Source: an uncultured Ellagibacter sp. | GTDB taxonomy: Bacteria > Actinomycetota > Coriobacteriia > Coriobacteriales > Eggerthellaceae | Assembly: GCF_934617235.1 (NCBI RefSeq) | Contig: NZ_CAKTTZ010000001.1 | Location: 1-64,000, forward strand | DNA length: 64,000 nucleotides | Reading direction: 5' to 3' | Part shown: positions 51,170-59,212 of the stretch, piece after piece | How the letters are laid out: each line of letters starts with the position of its first letter | How positions within the stretch are numbered: the stretch's first letter is position 1 | Notes under the pieces: model-generated | What the model saw: the letters and a program-made list of their open reading frames with translations, nothing else | What the model was told of the DNA's origin: nothing | Database searches by the model: none | Position numbers and translations under genes: made by a program

Positions 51170-53476
51170 CTACAAATCGAAGTCCATCAATTTGGCACCG
51201 AAGAATCGGCGCTTCACTTCAAGAAGGTATCCCGTCATCGCGGCATCCTGCACATCACCTGCACGTTCAACCACGATGTCGATATTATCCTTGGTGAGAT
51301 ATCCTAAATCAAGCATATCATCCACCACCTGGCGGTCATCATGGCGCGCCGCCTGCACGATAATATCGACGAGATTGCTTCTCATCACGCGATCGCACAT
51401 GCTCTTGTTCGACGGCGTCATAAGCACCGGGTCTTTCAGACGCGCGATTATCATCTTGCTCTGGTCGTAAAGGCCAATACCCCCGTCAACCATCGCGTCG
51501 TAGCTCGAACCGCTCACGATCGACCCGTCATAGTGATCGAGAATCGCCTCGATGCTCACGTGGTCGGGCACGCTAAAGGCAAGCTCGATCTGCTTGACGC
51601 TTCGATCAACCTCGGGAAAACGCACGTCGAAGCTGCTATGGCCTCCAATCGGCTCCTCGAGGTCGATGTGAATCAGCTCGATGAAGCACTGGAAGGCGAG
51701 GCCGCGCATCCCCACCAATTTAATGCGGTCGGAAAGATAGAGCTCACGGATGTTGCGGTCCCCGTTAAAGGCGTATGGCGCGATAGCGACGACCTCATCG
51801 GGAATCCGCACGCATTCCCGAGAGTCGGTGTTCACCACAACACGAGCCTTGCCATTGCTCCACTTCTCGAGCAACATGCCGGCCTTTTCCTCGTAGCGCA
51901 CATTCCCCTGCGCCACCGTTACCTCGCGAAGCGTCGGTTGGCGCTTCCCATTGTGCGCGTAGTAGGTGACAAACGCGTTCTCCCCGATCTTCTCAAGCGA
52001 TGCAGGGATATGAATCGACTCGAGGGCCGTATCCATGAACGCCTCGGCACCCAGCTCGACAACCCCTTCGGGTATGACGACGCGACGCAGGGAACGGCAT
52101 CCTTTACACGCGGAAGCGCCGATGACGCGAACGCTTTCAGGCAAGACGAGCTCTTCAAGCTTCGCATGGTTGAGCAAAGCCTTCTCGGCTACCTCGATCG
52201 TTCGATCCGACACCTCGAACCGCGTCGCCGAGCCATCAAAGAGACAAAGCAGCTTAAGCCCATCGTCTTGGATCTCGTAGAGCGCGCCGAACTCGTCGAG
52301 CACGAGCTTGTCCGACCCCGGTTCCATAGTGAATGTCGAGGAATCACCTGCATAGGTTAGCTTCGTCCTCTCGGCGATCGGATACCCGATTTCAACTATG
52401 GAATTCGGAATGCGCAGAGACGAAATCGCCGTGCTGCTGAAGGCGTCGGCGCCAAGAGAGCGCAAGCCCCTGTTCAGCTGCACGTCGATCAAAGACGCGC
52501 AGGAAAAGAACGCTCGCTCCCCGATCCCCCTTAAAGCATAGGGCGCCTCAAAGGTCCTGATCCCCGTGCGTGAGAAAGCGTAGGGACCAAGCAGTTCAAT
52601 TCCATCAGGAAGCTCGACCGACGACAAGCCAGCAAACGAGCTGAACGCCTTCTTCGCGATTTCAGTACAAGTCGGAGCAACCTCATAGGAAGCTAGCGGA
52701 CAGGCAAGCGCCACAAGCGTTCGGGAATCTTTCGAGTAAATGGCAGCACCATCCGTTTGCAGCCAGGGGTTATTGGGATCGACTGCGATACCAAGCAGCT
52801 TACTCTTCTGGAACGTCCCAGGCTCAACACAAGAAAGCGCCGCACCGAATTCAACGTATTCAAGATTTGGGATATCGAACAAGCTCGGCCCGATTGCTTC
52901 CAAAAGCCCCGACAAACGCAACCTCGAAAGCGAGGGGCAACCACGAAACCAATCGGATTCGAAGGTGGCAAGATTGCGCGGAAGAACAACGCTTTGCAGG
53001 CGCTTGCAGAAGCGGAAGGCGCATCCGCCGATAAACTCAACACTCTCGGAGACGACGACCGACGTCACATCGTCCAAGCCCGAACACGCGTCAGGTGCAA
53101 GGGAACGCACCGGCAAGCCCTCAATCGACTCAGGGACGAATAGTTCACCTTCCGCATGAGTGCATCGCTCAACGCGAATCGACGACTCCGAAAGGACGAC
53201 GTAGTCCCAATTCACCCCTCGCTCATCAACGAAACAGCGCTGCTCGGAAGTGTAGGCATCCTGAACAGCCTGAGCGCGCAAAGAAGCCTCGCGACGCTCG
53301 CGAATACGCGCCTCGACGGAGAGCATCATCTCCCTTGACGCCTCGCTATCATTTAGGGGCGTCGGGGTGAATCCCCCAAAGCTGACGTCAAGCTTGCTGA
53401 CGTCAAGCGATTTGTTGCGATTCACCTGGGCCTTCGCATATGCAATATGGGGAATTCCTAAAAGACCGTCTGCCAT
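51170..53476 (-). CDS. BspA-type leucine-rich repeat protein with helical C-terminus
   Basis: Protein of 768 residues without signal peptide or TM, so presumably cytosolic. From about 120 to 620 it has LRR_5-type repeats of the pattern IPxSVxxIGxxAFxxCxxLxxVxLP (for example EVAEKALLNHAKLEELVLPESV, VIGASACKGCRSLRRVVIPEGV). The last 80 residues (VDIIVQAARHDDRQVVDDMLDLGY) look ankyrin-like. I chose the ATG at 53476 with GAGGTG upstream. It is first in the LRR / vWA / MoxR run. BspA-type proteins are usually surface proteins; a cytosolic version tied to MoxR and vWA suggests a recognition or scaffold role. Confidence 0.85.
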   Translation of the reverse strand: MADGLLGIPHIAYAKAQVNRNKSLDVSKLDVSFGGFTPTPLNDSEASREMMLSVEARIRERREASLRAQAVQDAYTSEQRCFVDERGVNWDYVVLSESSIRVERCTHAEGELFVPESIEGLPVRSLAPDACSGLDDVTSVVVSESVEFIGGCAFRFCKRLQSVVLPRNLATFESDWFRGCPSLSRLRLSGLLEAIGPSLFDIPNLEYVEFGAALSCVEPGTFQKSKLLGIAVDPNNPWLQTDGAAIYSKDSRTLVALACPLASYEVAPTCTEIAKKAFSSFAGLSSVELPDGIELLGPYAFSRTGIRTFEAPYALRGIGERAFFSCASLIDVQLNRGLRSLGADAFSSTAISSLRIPNSIVEIGYPIAERTKLTYAGDSSTFTMEPGSDKLVLDEFGALYEIQDDGLKLLCLFDGSATRFEVSDRTIEVAEKALLNHAKLEELVLPESVRVIGASACKGCRSLRRVVIPEGVVELGAEAFMDTALESIHIPASLEKIGENAFVTYYAHNGKRQPTLREVTVAQGNVRYEEKAGMLLEKWSNGKARVVVNTDSRECVRIPDEVVAIAPYAFNGDRNIRELYLSDRIKLVGMRGLAFQCFIELIHIDLEEPIGGHSSFDVRFPEVDRSVKQIELAFSVPDHVSIEAILDHYDGSIVSGSSYDAMVDGGIGLYDQSKMIIARLKDPVLMTPSNKSMCDRVMRSNLVDIIVQAARHDDRQVVDDMLDLGYLTKDNIDIVVERAGDVQDAAMTGYLLEVKRRFFGAKLMDFDL

Positions 53477-53566
53477 TCCAGCACCTCGAAATAATGACCG
53501 TCCAACATACGGAGCACGCATAGCAAGGTTTTGCGTCGCGTAAGCTGAGCTCAAACACGCATTACC

Positions 53567-53609
53567 CCAAAACGACAAAACGGCCCGACGCGAGGGTGTC
53601 GGGCCGTTT
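53567..53609 (-). terminator. Terminator ending the molybdoenzyme operon
   Basis: A perfect 12-bp stem (AAACGGCCCGAC and complement) with an 8-nt loop is followed on the minus strand by TTTTGTCGTTTTGG (counting the last stem T), 12 bases past the stop at 53622. It isolates the operon from the LRR gene. Confidence 0.9.
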
Positions 53610-53621
53610 CCGAAAATGCAA

Positions 53622-53957
53622 CTAAGCGCGAGGGGCACCTGCAGGGTTGACAGGGCGACGAGCGGAAATCTCATCCCCGAACGTGATGCAATAGCGCATA
53701 CCTTTGAGCGTCACGTACAAACAAGCAATCTCGTGTTTTCCGCCCTTATTGAAGATCTCGTACGTCAACATCTCACGGTCAATCATCGGCTGATAAATCT
53801 CGCTATCGACAACCTTCTCAAGCAAGAGGTTCGTCGCCTCTCGGCCAAGCTCATCCTGCTTCAAAGCGATGTTGTACAGAATATCTTCCTGAGCTTCCGT
53901 CAAGCGGCCAAGCTCTTCCACTTCGGCGAGAATTTCCTCTTCGTTCTTAGTAGCCAT
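53622..53957 (-). CDS. Small acidic protein of the molybdoenzyme locus
   Basis: Protein of 111 residues with no family I can name. The N-terminal half is helical and acidic (EEEILAEVEELGRLTEAQEDILYNIALKQDELGREATNLLLEKVV), and the C-terminal half looks strand-rich (KHEIACLYVTLKGMRYCITFGDEI). AAGGAGG is 12 bases before the ATG, a little far. It lies at the end of the molybdoenzyme gene run, after a terminator-like hairpin, so it may be made at lower or separate level. It may be an accessory or assembly protein for the enzyme; that is inferred from place only. Confidence 0.75.
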   Translation of the reverse strand: MATKNEEEILAEVEELGRLTEAQEDILYNIALKQDELGREATNLLLEKVVDSEIYQPMIDREMLTYEIFNKGGKHEIACLYVTLKGMRYCITFGDEISARRPVNPAGAPRA

Positions 53958-54100
53958 ATCGAGAGCATTCCTCCTTGAGTCAATAGCACGCAATGCAAAC
54001 ACTGCTGATAGAAGTATCTTAGCATGCAGAAATACACCTTTGAGCTGGTCGAAGTTAGTGGAACAGTATGACCGAAATCGTTTCATCCCCAATTTGAGAC

Positions 54101-54134
54101 ATAAAAAAGAACCCCTTCTTGCGAAGAGGTTCTT
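54101..54134 (-). terminator. Internal terminator in molybdoenzyme operon
   Basis: The stem AAGAACC with GGTTCTT, continued by TCTTC with GAAG and a 4-nt loop, is followed on the minus strand by TTTTTTATG. It lies about 45 bases past the stop at 54181 and would limit transcription of the last gene. Confidence 0.85.
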
Positions 54135-54180
54135 AATGCGAGCTTTAATCAGGCCCCTAGAAAAACATCCCCTGGAGGAA

Positions 54181-54456
54181 CTAGATGCCGTTGTAGCCCT
54201 TCGAAGGATCGGAGTCGCCAACGCCATTAGCGGTGTCGCCAGCCTCATTGCCGGTACGCTTCGTAGAGGTGTAGCCACCCCAGGCGCGAGCAATGAACTT
54301 ATCCTTCACGAAGAAGATCTGAGCCTTCATAAGGTCAGCCTGAGCAATGCCGTGATCGGCGAGGACTTCGTCCTTGCTCTTGCCAGCCTCGAGGCCTGCG
54401 TTCAGCTCTGCAGCTGCAGCAGCAGCGTCGAGCTCAAAAAATTCATCGCGGGTCAT
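54181..54456 (-). CDS. Small protein of the molybdoenzyme locus
   Basis: Protein of 91 residues, not a family I recognise. An Ala-rich helical N-terminus (DEFFELDAAAAAAELNAGLEAGKSKDEVLADHGI) is followed by FFVKDKFIARAWGGYTSTKR and a Gly/Asp/Asn-rich, probably flexible end. AAGGAGG precedes the ATG well. Third gene in the run after the large and ferredoxin-like subunits, with a strong terminator behind it, so it is likely made in step with them and may be a third structural or maturation subunit. Confidence 0.78.
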   Translation of the reverse strand: MTRDEFFELDAAAAAAELNAGLEAGKSKDEVLADHGIAQADLMKAQIFFVKDKFIARAWGGYTSTKRTGNEAGDTANGVGDSDPSKGYNGI

Positions 54457-54539
54457 GTTATCCCTCCTTATTGGTCTATCACACGATGTCGTGGTCGCCA
54501 GTCGCCCAGCGACCACGGACATCTTAACACACTAAAGAG

Positions 54540-54899
54540 TTAGAGCTGGAAGAGAACCATCGGACGATCGAACTCTGCCATCTTGGCGATCATGTCCTCG
54601 AGCGTACCGTAGTACATCGAGCCAGACTCGTCGACCTGAACAGCGAGCGGACGCTGGCCGGCCTTATCGCCATTGGTTCCCCAATGCTCGGAGAAGATGG
54701 ACGTCGGGCAAGGAATGTAGAACCACTCCCAAGCGTCGCCGTCATTACCTTCGCCCTTCTTGAAGGGACCAACCTGAACTTCCTTGATACCGAACTGTTC
54801 GAGAGGAAGGCCAAGCTCTTCTTTGCAGCCGATCTCGGCGGCATGGTTACCGGAGTAGTACGTGTAGTCTACGAGCAGTGCGTACTTCTGATCTGCCAT
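54540..54899 (-). CDS. Ferredoxin-like small subunit that has lost its cluster cysteines
   Basis: Protein of 119 residues in the place of the [4Fe-4S] subunit of DMSO-reductase-family enzymes. Its start, KYALLVDYTYYSGNHAAEIGC followed by KEELGLP, lines up with the usual IDxxxCxGCxxCxxxCxxE pattern, but the four Cys places read Tyr15, Asn18, Ala21 and Cys25. Its end (RPLAVQVDESGSMYYGTLED, 83-102) lines up with the usual LPACVxxCPTGAMxxGDLDD, with Ala86 and Asp90 in place of Cys. So the fold seems kept and the clusters lost. AAGGAAG precedes the ATG. It directly follows the large-subunit gene (17-base gap). Probable role: structural partner. Confidence 0.8.
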   Translation of the reverse strand: MADQKYALLVDYTYYSGNHAAEIGCKEELGLPLEQFGIKEVQVGPFKKGEGNDGDAWEWFYIPCPTSIFSEHWGTNGDKAGQRPLAVQVDESGSMYYGTLEDMIAKMAEFDRPMVLFQL

Positions 54900-54916
54900 T
54901 TATGCCACTTCCTTTC

Positions 54917-57232
54917 TTAGTCGTCGGAGTTCAGGCTATGGACGCGGCGGATGTTGCACATAACACCCTTGTACGGAGCGCCAAAGCCAAGCTTACCAAT
55001 GTTCTGATGCGGCACGAGGCTGTTGAAGTTGGACTTCCAAACGCCGAACAGGTTGGGCTCTTCGCCGTCCTGCTCAGGGAACCACCAACCATGTGCGCAC
55101 ATGAGGATACCGGGCTTCATGATCGGAGTAATCTCAGCCTTGAAGCGAGCCTCACCGAACATGTTGTAAACCTCAATCCAGTCACCGTCGGTCACATCGT
55201 ATTCCGCAGCGGTCTCAGGATTGATCTGGCACCACGGCCACGGATCGATCTGGCGCAGCGACGGAACATGACGATGCTCAGAGTGGAAGGAGCTGTAGCG
55301 ACGAGCACCAGAGGTGGAGATTAGAGGATACTGACCAGCCAAGTCGGGCTTGCTGATCGGGCTGTAGTTCGGCTCCTCGTAGTACGGCAGCGGATCCTCG
55401 CCCCAGGATTCGTAAAGAATCGAGTAGGCTTCGATCTGACCGGTAATGGTGTTGAAGCCGGGAGCGCCGTCGAAGCGGAGCATGCCCTTCGCGTACTTCT
55501 CGTACTCGAAGCCATGGGCACCAGGCTGATAAAGGCCGAGCTCCTGGAAGGTCTTCCAGTCGAAGCCGAGTTCCTTGAGCTGATCGCTGAAGAAGTCTTC
55601 GACTGCCTGCTGCAGCGCGGGGAGGTCAAGCGACTTGCCGTCTGCAGGCTTGTACCACGGCCACCACTCGGGGTTGAGGCGCTGACCGAACATGAGGCAG
55701 ATCTCGATGTCGGACTTGCACTCGCCAACCGTGAGAGCCTTGTTCATGGGGCCCATGAACACGGTGTTGCGGCCATAGTGGGTGAGGACGATGCCATCAT
55801 GCTCAGCCCAGGTGGACATGGGCAAGAAGTAGTCACCGAGAGCCATGGAAGTCGGCGTCTGGGTGAGGTCCTGGATGACAACGAACTCGAGCTTCTGGAG
55901 AGCCTTGTGCCAACGCTTCGGCTGAGCGGAGCAGGTCGGCGTCAGGAAGTTGGAGCTGTTGAACCAGCCCATCTTCAGAGCGTACGGCTGATCCGTCTCC
56001 ATGGTGTTCAGAGTCTCGTCAGGCTGGGTGGTAGCCATGCCGGTGGACAGGCCAGGCCACTGTGCAGCACCGATACGCTTCGACCAAACGTCGTCGGTCA
56101 TAGCGCCGCGCTGCTCCATGCGCCACTTGCCGAGAAGTGCCGACGGAGGACCAAGGGTAAGTCCGCCAGGACGGTCGATAGAACCGCACATAGCAGCCAG
56201 AATGATGAAGGACTGGGACAGCTGAACGCCGTTCTTGTTCTGGTCGAACGCCAGACCCCAAGCCCAACCGATAGGACGCTCGGTGCCGATGATGTGGGCG
56301 ACGCGCTTGATTTCCTCAGCGTCGACCGTGGTAATCTCGGCGACCTTGTCCACGGGGTACTCAGCAGCACGAGCCTTCAGCTCGTCAACGCCGTAGATCC
56401 AGTTCTCGACGAACTCGTGATCGTACTCATCGTTCTCGAAGAGGAGGTTAATGAGGCAGAGCGCGAGAGCCGTGTCGGTCTGCGGGCGAACCTGCAGGTT
56501 GATGTTGCCATCATGAGCGCCGACCCAGGTAACGCGGGGGTCGATGGAGATGATGTGCGTGCCAAGCTTCATCATGTCGACGAGGCAGTGGCCGAAGAAA
56601 CCGTCGCCGTTGGAGGGCAGCGGCTCCTTGCCCCAAACCACAACCCACTTGGACAGCGTGTAACGCGGGTCATGATAAGAGCCGGGCAGATGACCAGCGT
56701 AGTCGAGCTCAGGATAGCCTGCGCCGAGCACGTAGTCAGAGATGGAGCAACGAGGACCGTAGCAGGACCAGCCAGACTGCGTGTAGCAGCAGTTCGGGGA
56801 CTGCAGAACGGAGAACGTCAGTGCGTAGTAGTAGATGCAAGCCTCACGGCCGGTACCACCGAAGCAAACGATGGACTCGGGGCCGTAGGTGTTCTGGAAG
56901 TAACGGACCTTCTCGCAGATCGTGTCCATTGCCTCGTCCCAAGTGGTGCGCTCCCACTTGTCCTTGCCGCGATCTTCGAATGCGCGCTTCATCGGGTAGA
57001 TGACGCGATTCGGAGAATGGGTGTACTCGCGAAGAGCAAGGTTCATGGCGTTAACACGACCAGTGGTGATCGGGTTATCGTCGTCGCCTTCGATACGGAT
57101 GAGCTGATCGCCCTTCGTAACGACCTTGACACCGTATCCAACCGGGTGAGATCCCGGAGGAGACCAAGTGTTGCTACGAGTGACTACGGTACCGTCTTCA
57201 AGCTCGGTACGCCACTGCTTACCATATGCCAT
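54917..57232 (-). CDS. Molybdopterin oxidoreductase-family large subunit without Fe-S site
   Basis: Protein of 771 residues of the DMSO-reductase superfamily. The N-terminal domain keeps the strand pattern VVTKGDQLIRIEGDDDNP...NRVIYPMKR but has no Cys in the first 100 residues, so the FS0 cluster is absent. Cys157 in SGWSCYGPR aligns with the Mo-binding Cys/Sec of formate dehydrogenase. The C-terminal MGD-binding domain has YPLISTSGARRYSSFHSEHR and DGDWIEVYNMFGEARF. No Tat signal: it is cytoplasmic. The start ATG at 57232 has AAGGAAGGAAG upstream. Pelobacter transhydroxylase alpha also lacks Fe-S, and nearby is a DGYD-type aromatic-acid transporter, so a hydroxyl-transfer or hydration-type reaction on an aromatic is my best guess; the substrate is unknown. 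Confidence 0.87.
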   Translation of the reverse strand: MAYGKQWRTELEDGTVVTRSNTWSPPGSHPVGYGVKVVTKGDQLIRIEGDDDNPITTGRVNAMNLALREYTHSPNRVIYPMKRAFEDRGKDKWERTTWDEAMDTICEKVRYFQNTYGPESIVCFGGTGREACIYYYALTFSVLQSPNCCYTQSGWSCYGPRCSISDYVLGAGYPELDYAGHLPGSYHDPRYTLSKWVVVWGKEPLPSNGDGFFGHCLVDMMKLGTHIISIDPRVTWVGAHDGNINLQVRPQTDTALALCLINLLFENDEYDHEFVENWIYGVDELKARAAEYPVDKVAEITTVDAEEIKRVAHIIGTERPIGWAWGLAFDQNKNGVQLSQSFIILAAMCGSIDRPGGLTLGPPSALLGKWRMEQRGAMTDDVWSKRIGAAQWPGLSTGMATTQPDETLNTMETDQPYALKMGWFNSSNFLTPTCSAQPKRWHKALQKLEFVVIQDLTQTPTSMALGDYFLPMSTWAEHDGIVLTHYGRNTVFMGPMNKALTVGECKSDIEICLMFGQRLNPEWWPWYKPADGKSLDLPALQQAVEDFFSDQLKELGFDWKTFQELGLYQPGAHGFEYEKYAKGMLRFDGAPGFNTITGQIEAYSILYESWGEDPLPYYEEPNYSPISKPDLAGQYPLISTSGARRYSSFHSEHRHVPSLRQIDPWPWCQINPETAAEYDVTDGDWIEVYNMFGEARFKAEITPIMKPGILMCAHGWWFPEQDGEEPNLFGVWKSNFNSLVPHQNIGKLGFGAPYKGVMCNIRRVHSLNSDD

Positions 57233-57677
57233 AGTCTTCTTCCTTCCTTTTCCCTCGCCAATTTCTTTCTCCACATTTACCGAGCGGGGTTGCTTGGAAG
57301 CCGCTGTCTTGCTTCCTCGCGTCACCGCCTCAAGGCACGTTTCATATTAGAGACATTACGCGGCTTGGAATCGAATCAGCGGGTTGTTTTTAGGTAGTTC
57401 AACCTCATCCCAATGGGTTGATTTTCTCAATACAACCCTCTATTTCCCCTGGTCATGAAAAATTCCGCGAACGGCATGCCCATTTTTCAACTTTTTGGGC
57501 ATCGCGATTCGCTCCCCTGAAATCGGGTAGGAAAAGGCTCGGAATCACACGCTGCATGACACTATCCATTGGTACAATAAGAAGTGGTATTCATGCTGTC
57601 TGATACCAATTTAGTATGAAGCAATCCACGTTACGTCCCAGGCTCGATTCACGGCCTGGTTTTGGGAGGAACGCACC
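57233..57677. promoter_or_regulatory. Divergent control region with regularly spaced half-sites
   Basis: A 445-base gap between the molybdoenzyme operon and the trigger-factor-like gene. Four GGTTG-type half-sites occur: GGGTTGT (57381-57387), TCAACC (57399-57404), GGGTTGA (57415-57421), ACAACCC (57432-57438), about 17 bases apart and in alternating orientation. A second dyad, ATTGGTA (57568-57574) with TACCAAT (57604-57610), brackets TACAAT (57573-57578), an extended -10-like element for the plus-strand gene. On the minus strand TAATAT near 57348 may be the enzyme promoter -10. The layout suggests one or two specific regulators. Confidence 0.55.
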
Positions 57678-58454
57678 ATGGCCACTCAGCAATTCACCCT
57701 TACTTCCTACGATCCTGTCTACGCTATCGCTGAGGAAGTTCGCATTCCGGAAGACACCATCCGCGAGACCGCCGTCCGTTGGCTGGAGATCAATATCTGC
57801 AAGGAAGGCGAGAAGGCAAAGCTGACCGACGGTTGGGTTAACGCGCACTGTGAGGACTTCAAGTCGGTCGAGGAGCTTCTCATCTTCATCCGCTACAACA
57901 TGTATCGCGACAATCGCGAGGTTCAGGAACTCGCCGATCAGGATGCCATCTGCAAGGAGCTTTCCAAACGCCTTGTCGAAGAGCTTCCCGCTGACCTCGT
58001 TGAGAATTCCCTCTACGCGTCCACTATGCGCATGGAGGAAATGATCAGCCGCCAGGGCATGACGAAAGAAGAGTTCTGCGAGCAGCGCGGCATCACGCCC
58101 GAACAGCTCGATGCTGACGTTCGCGAGCGCACCATCCAGAGCCTGAAGGAAGACTCCGCGCTTGCCGCTTTCGCCGATCACGCCAACTACACGCTTGAAG
58201 CTGAAGACTTCTACGCCATCATCCCGGGCGATTCCATTCAAGACAAGGCCTACAAGCGCCGTCAGATCGAGCTCGACGGACGCCTCCCTCAGATGGAGGA
58301 ATACGCGCGCAAGACCAAGGCGCTGAAGGAAATCATGGAGAATGCCATGATCAAGCGCAAGGCGACCGATACCGAATGGCTGCGCTACGGCGATACGAGC
58401 AAGGATGTGCTGAACGCGAACAAGCAGTTCCCCGAGAACTTTGTGACGCTTTAG
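57678..58454 (+). CDS. Trigger-factor-like protein divergent from the molybdoenzyme
   Basis: Protein of 258 residues, soluble and helical. The middle (about 90-240) resembles the C-terminal arm region of trigger factor: a segment VENSLYASTMRMEEMISRQGMTKEEFCEQRGI followed by RERTIQSLKEDSALAAFADHANYTLEAEDFYA has the spacing and helix pattern of TF_C. The ribosome-binding GFRKG signature and the PPIase domain are both missing. So it could be a dedicated chaperone for one client, and the divergent molybdoenzyme is the obvious candidate. GGGAGG precedes the ATG. A strong terminator follows. The assignment rests on pattern similarity. Confidence 0.75.
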   Translation: MATQQFTLTSYDPVYAIAEEVRIPEDTIRETAVRWLEINICKEGEKAKLTDGWVNAHCEDFKSVEELLIFIRYNMYRDNREVQELADQDAICKELSKRLVEELPADLVENSLYASTMRMEEMISRQGMTKEEFCEQRGITPEQLDADVRERTIQSLKEDSALAAFADHANYTLEAEDFYAIIPGDSIQDKAYKRRQIELDGRLPQMEEYARKTKALKEIMENAMIKRKATDTEWLRYGDTSKDVLNANKQFPENFVTL

Positions 58455-58480
58455 AATTCGCTGTAACACCTCGATTCTCG

Positions 58481-58514
58481 AAAGCCGCTGTTCTTACGAG
58501 TAGCGGCTTTTCTC
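58481..58514 (+). terminator. Terminator after trigger-factor-like gene
   Basis: A 9-bp stem (AAAGCCGCT with AGCGGCTTT) and a 12-nt loop, followed by TTCTCTTGG on the plus strand, 27 bases past the stop. Confidence 0.88.
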
Positions 58515-58571
58515 TTGGCTTAGAAAGGCTCCTTTCGCGCCATCTAAGCCCCGAGTATGACTGCGATGCAG

Positions 58572-58597
58572 AAGGCCCCCGCATATGCGGGGGCCTT
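58572..58597. terminator. Bidirectional palindromic hairpin between converging genes
   Basis: A 26-bp perfect palindrome (half-site AAGGCCCCCGCAT). It lies between the trigger-factor-like gene and the SlyD-type gene, which converge. T-runs are short (CCTTTAACG on plus, CCTTCTGC on minus), but the very stable stem probably ends transcription from the minus strand. Confidence 0.75.
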
Positions 58598-58631
58598 TAA
58601 CGTAGCGGAAAGCTATATTTCGATCGAGAGC

Positions 58632-59150
58632 CTATCGATAGGACTCGCCCTGGTCGCCGCCGAGAAGCTTCGACTGCTCCCTCATATGTTCGCGCTTCTC
58701 ACGCTCAGAAACGAAGTTCTCAGGAGCCGCCTCAACGCTCTTGATTTCCACTTCGAAGGTAAGGTCTTTGCCCGCAAGAGGATGGTTCAGATCGAACTTG
58801 GCATTGCCTCCCTCGATTTCGATGACAGTGCCGAGCGTCGGCTCGCCTTCATCGTTGGCCATCCACAAACGAGAGCCAACCTTGATGTCGCGCTTGGGAA
58901 TCTGGTGCAACGGAATCACAGCGACATGATCATCGAGATACTCACCGTATGCCTCGTACTGACCGACGGTGAACGTCTTCTTCTCGCCTTCGACACCCTC
59001 CATCGCGAGGATTTCCTTCTCGAAGCCGTCGATTGCCATTTCCATTCCCGTCTGGAACACCATCGGGTTTTCCTCGGTCGCATAACCGAAAACGGTGCCG
59101 TCTTCCAACTTGCCCGTGTACACGAGCGTTACGGTAGAACCAAGATCCAT
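58632..59150 (-). CDS. FKBP-type peptidyl-prolyl isomerase (SlyD-like)
   Basis: Cytosolic prolyl isomerase and chaperone (172 aa). FKBP core: VTLVYTGKLEDGTVFG, then the IF domain inserted after VGQYEAYGEYLDD, and the closing NHPLAGKDLTFEVEIKSVE. The layout matches the SlyD type, but the His-rich metal-binding tail of E. coli SlyD is absent; instead the end is charged (EREKREHMREQSKLL). SlyD helps in nickel and Tat enzyme maturation elsewhere. The ATG at 59150 has GGGGAG six bases upstream; an ATG two codons earlier is too near to it. It follows trigger factor by 62 bases and is probably co-transcribed. Confidence 0.93.
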   Translation of the reverse strand: MDLGSTVTLVYTGKLEDGTVFGYATEENPMVFQTGMEMAIDGFEKEILAMEGVEGEKKTFTVGQYEAYGEYLDDHVAVIPLHQIPKRDIKVGSRLWMANDEGEPTLGTVIEIEGGNAKFDLNHPLAGKDLTFEVEIKSVEAAPENFVSEREKREHMREQSKLLGGDQGESYR

Positions 59151-59212
59151 GTTCATCTCCCCTTTTCAGCGCCTAGCTCTACGCCGAGACGCACTTTGCG
59201 TTTCCCTTTTGC

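Noticed and set aside
48057..51470. Two long plus-strand frames (540 and 531 codons) opposite the MoxR and vWA genes
   Set aside because: Both are shadows of the minus-strand genes with His/Arg-rich, domain-free translations.
58572..58597. 26-bp palindrome as a transposon end or attachment site
   Set aside because: It lies between converging genes at the usual place for a terminator and has no partner copy or transposase nearby.
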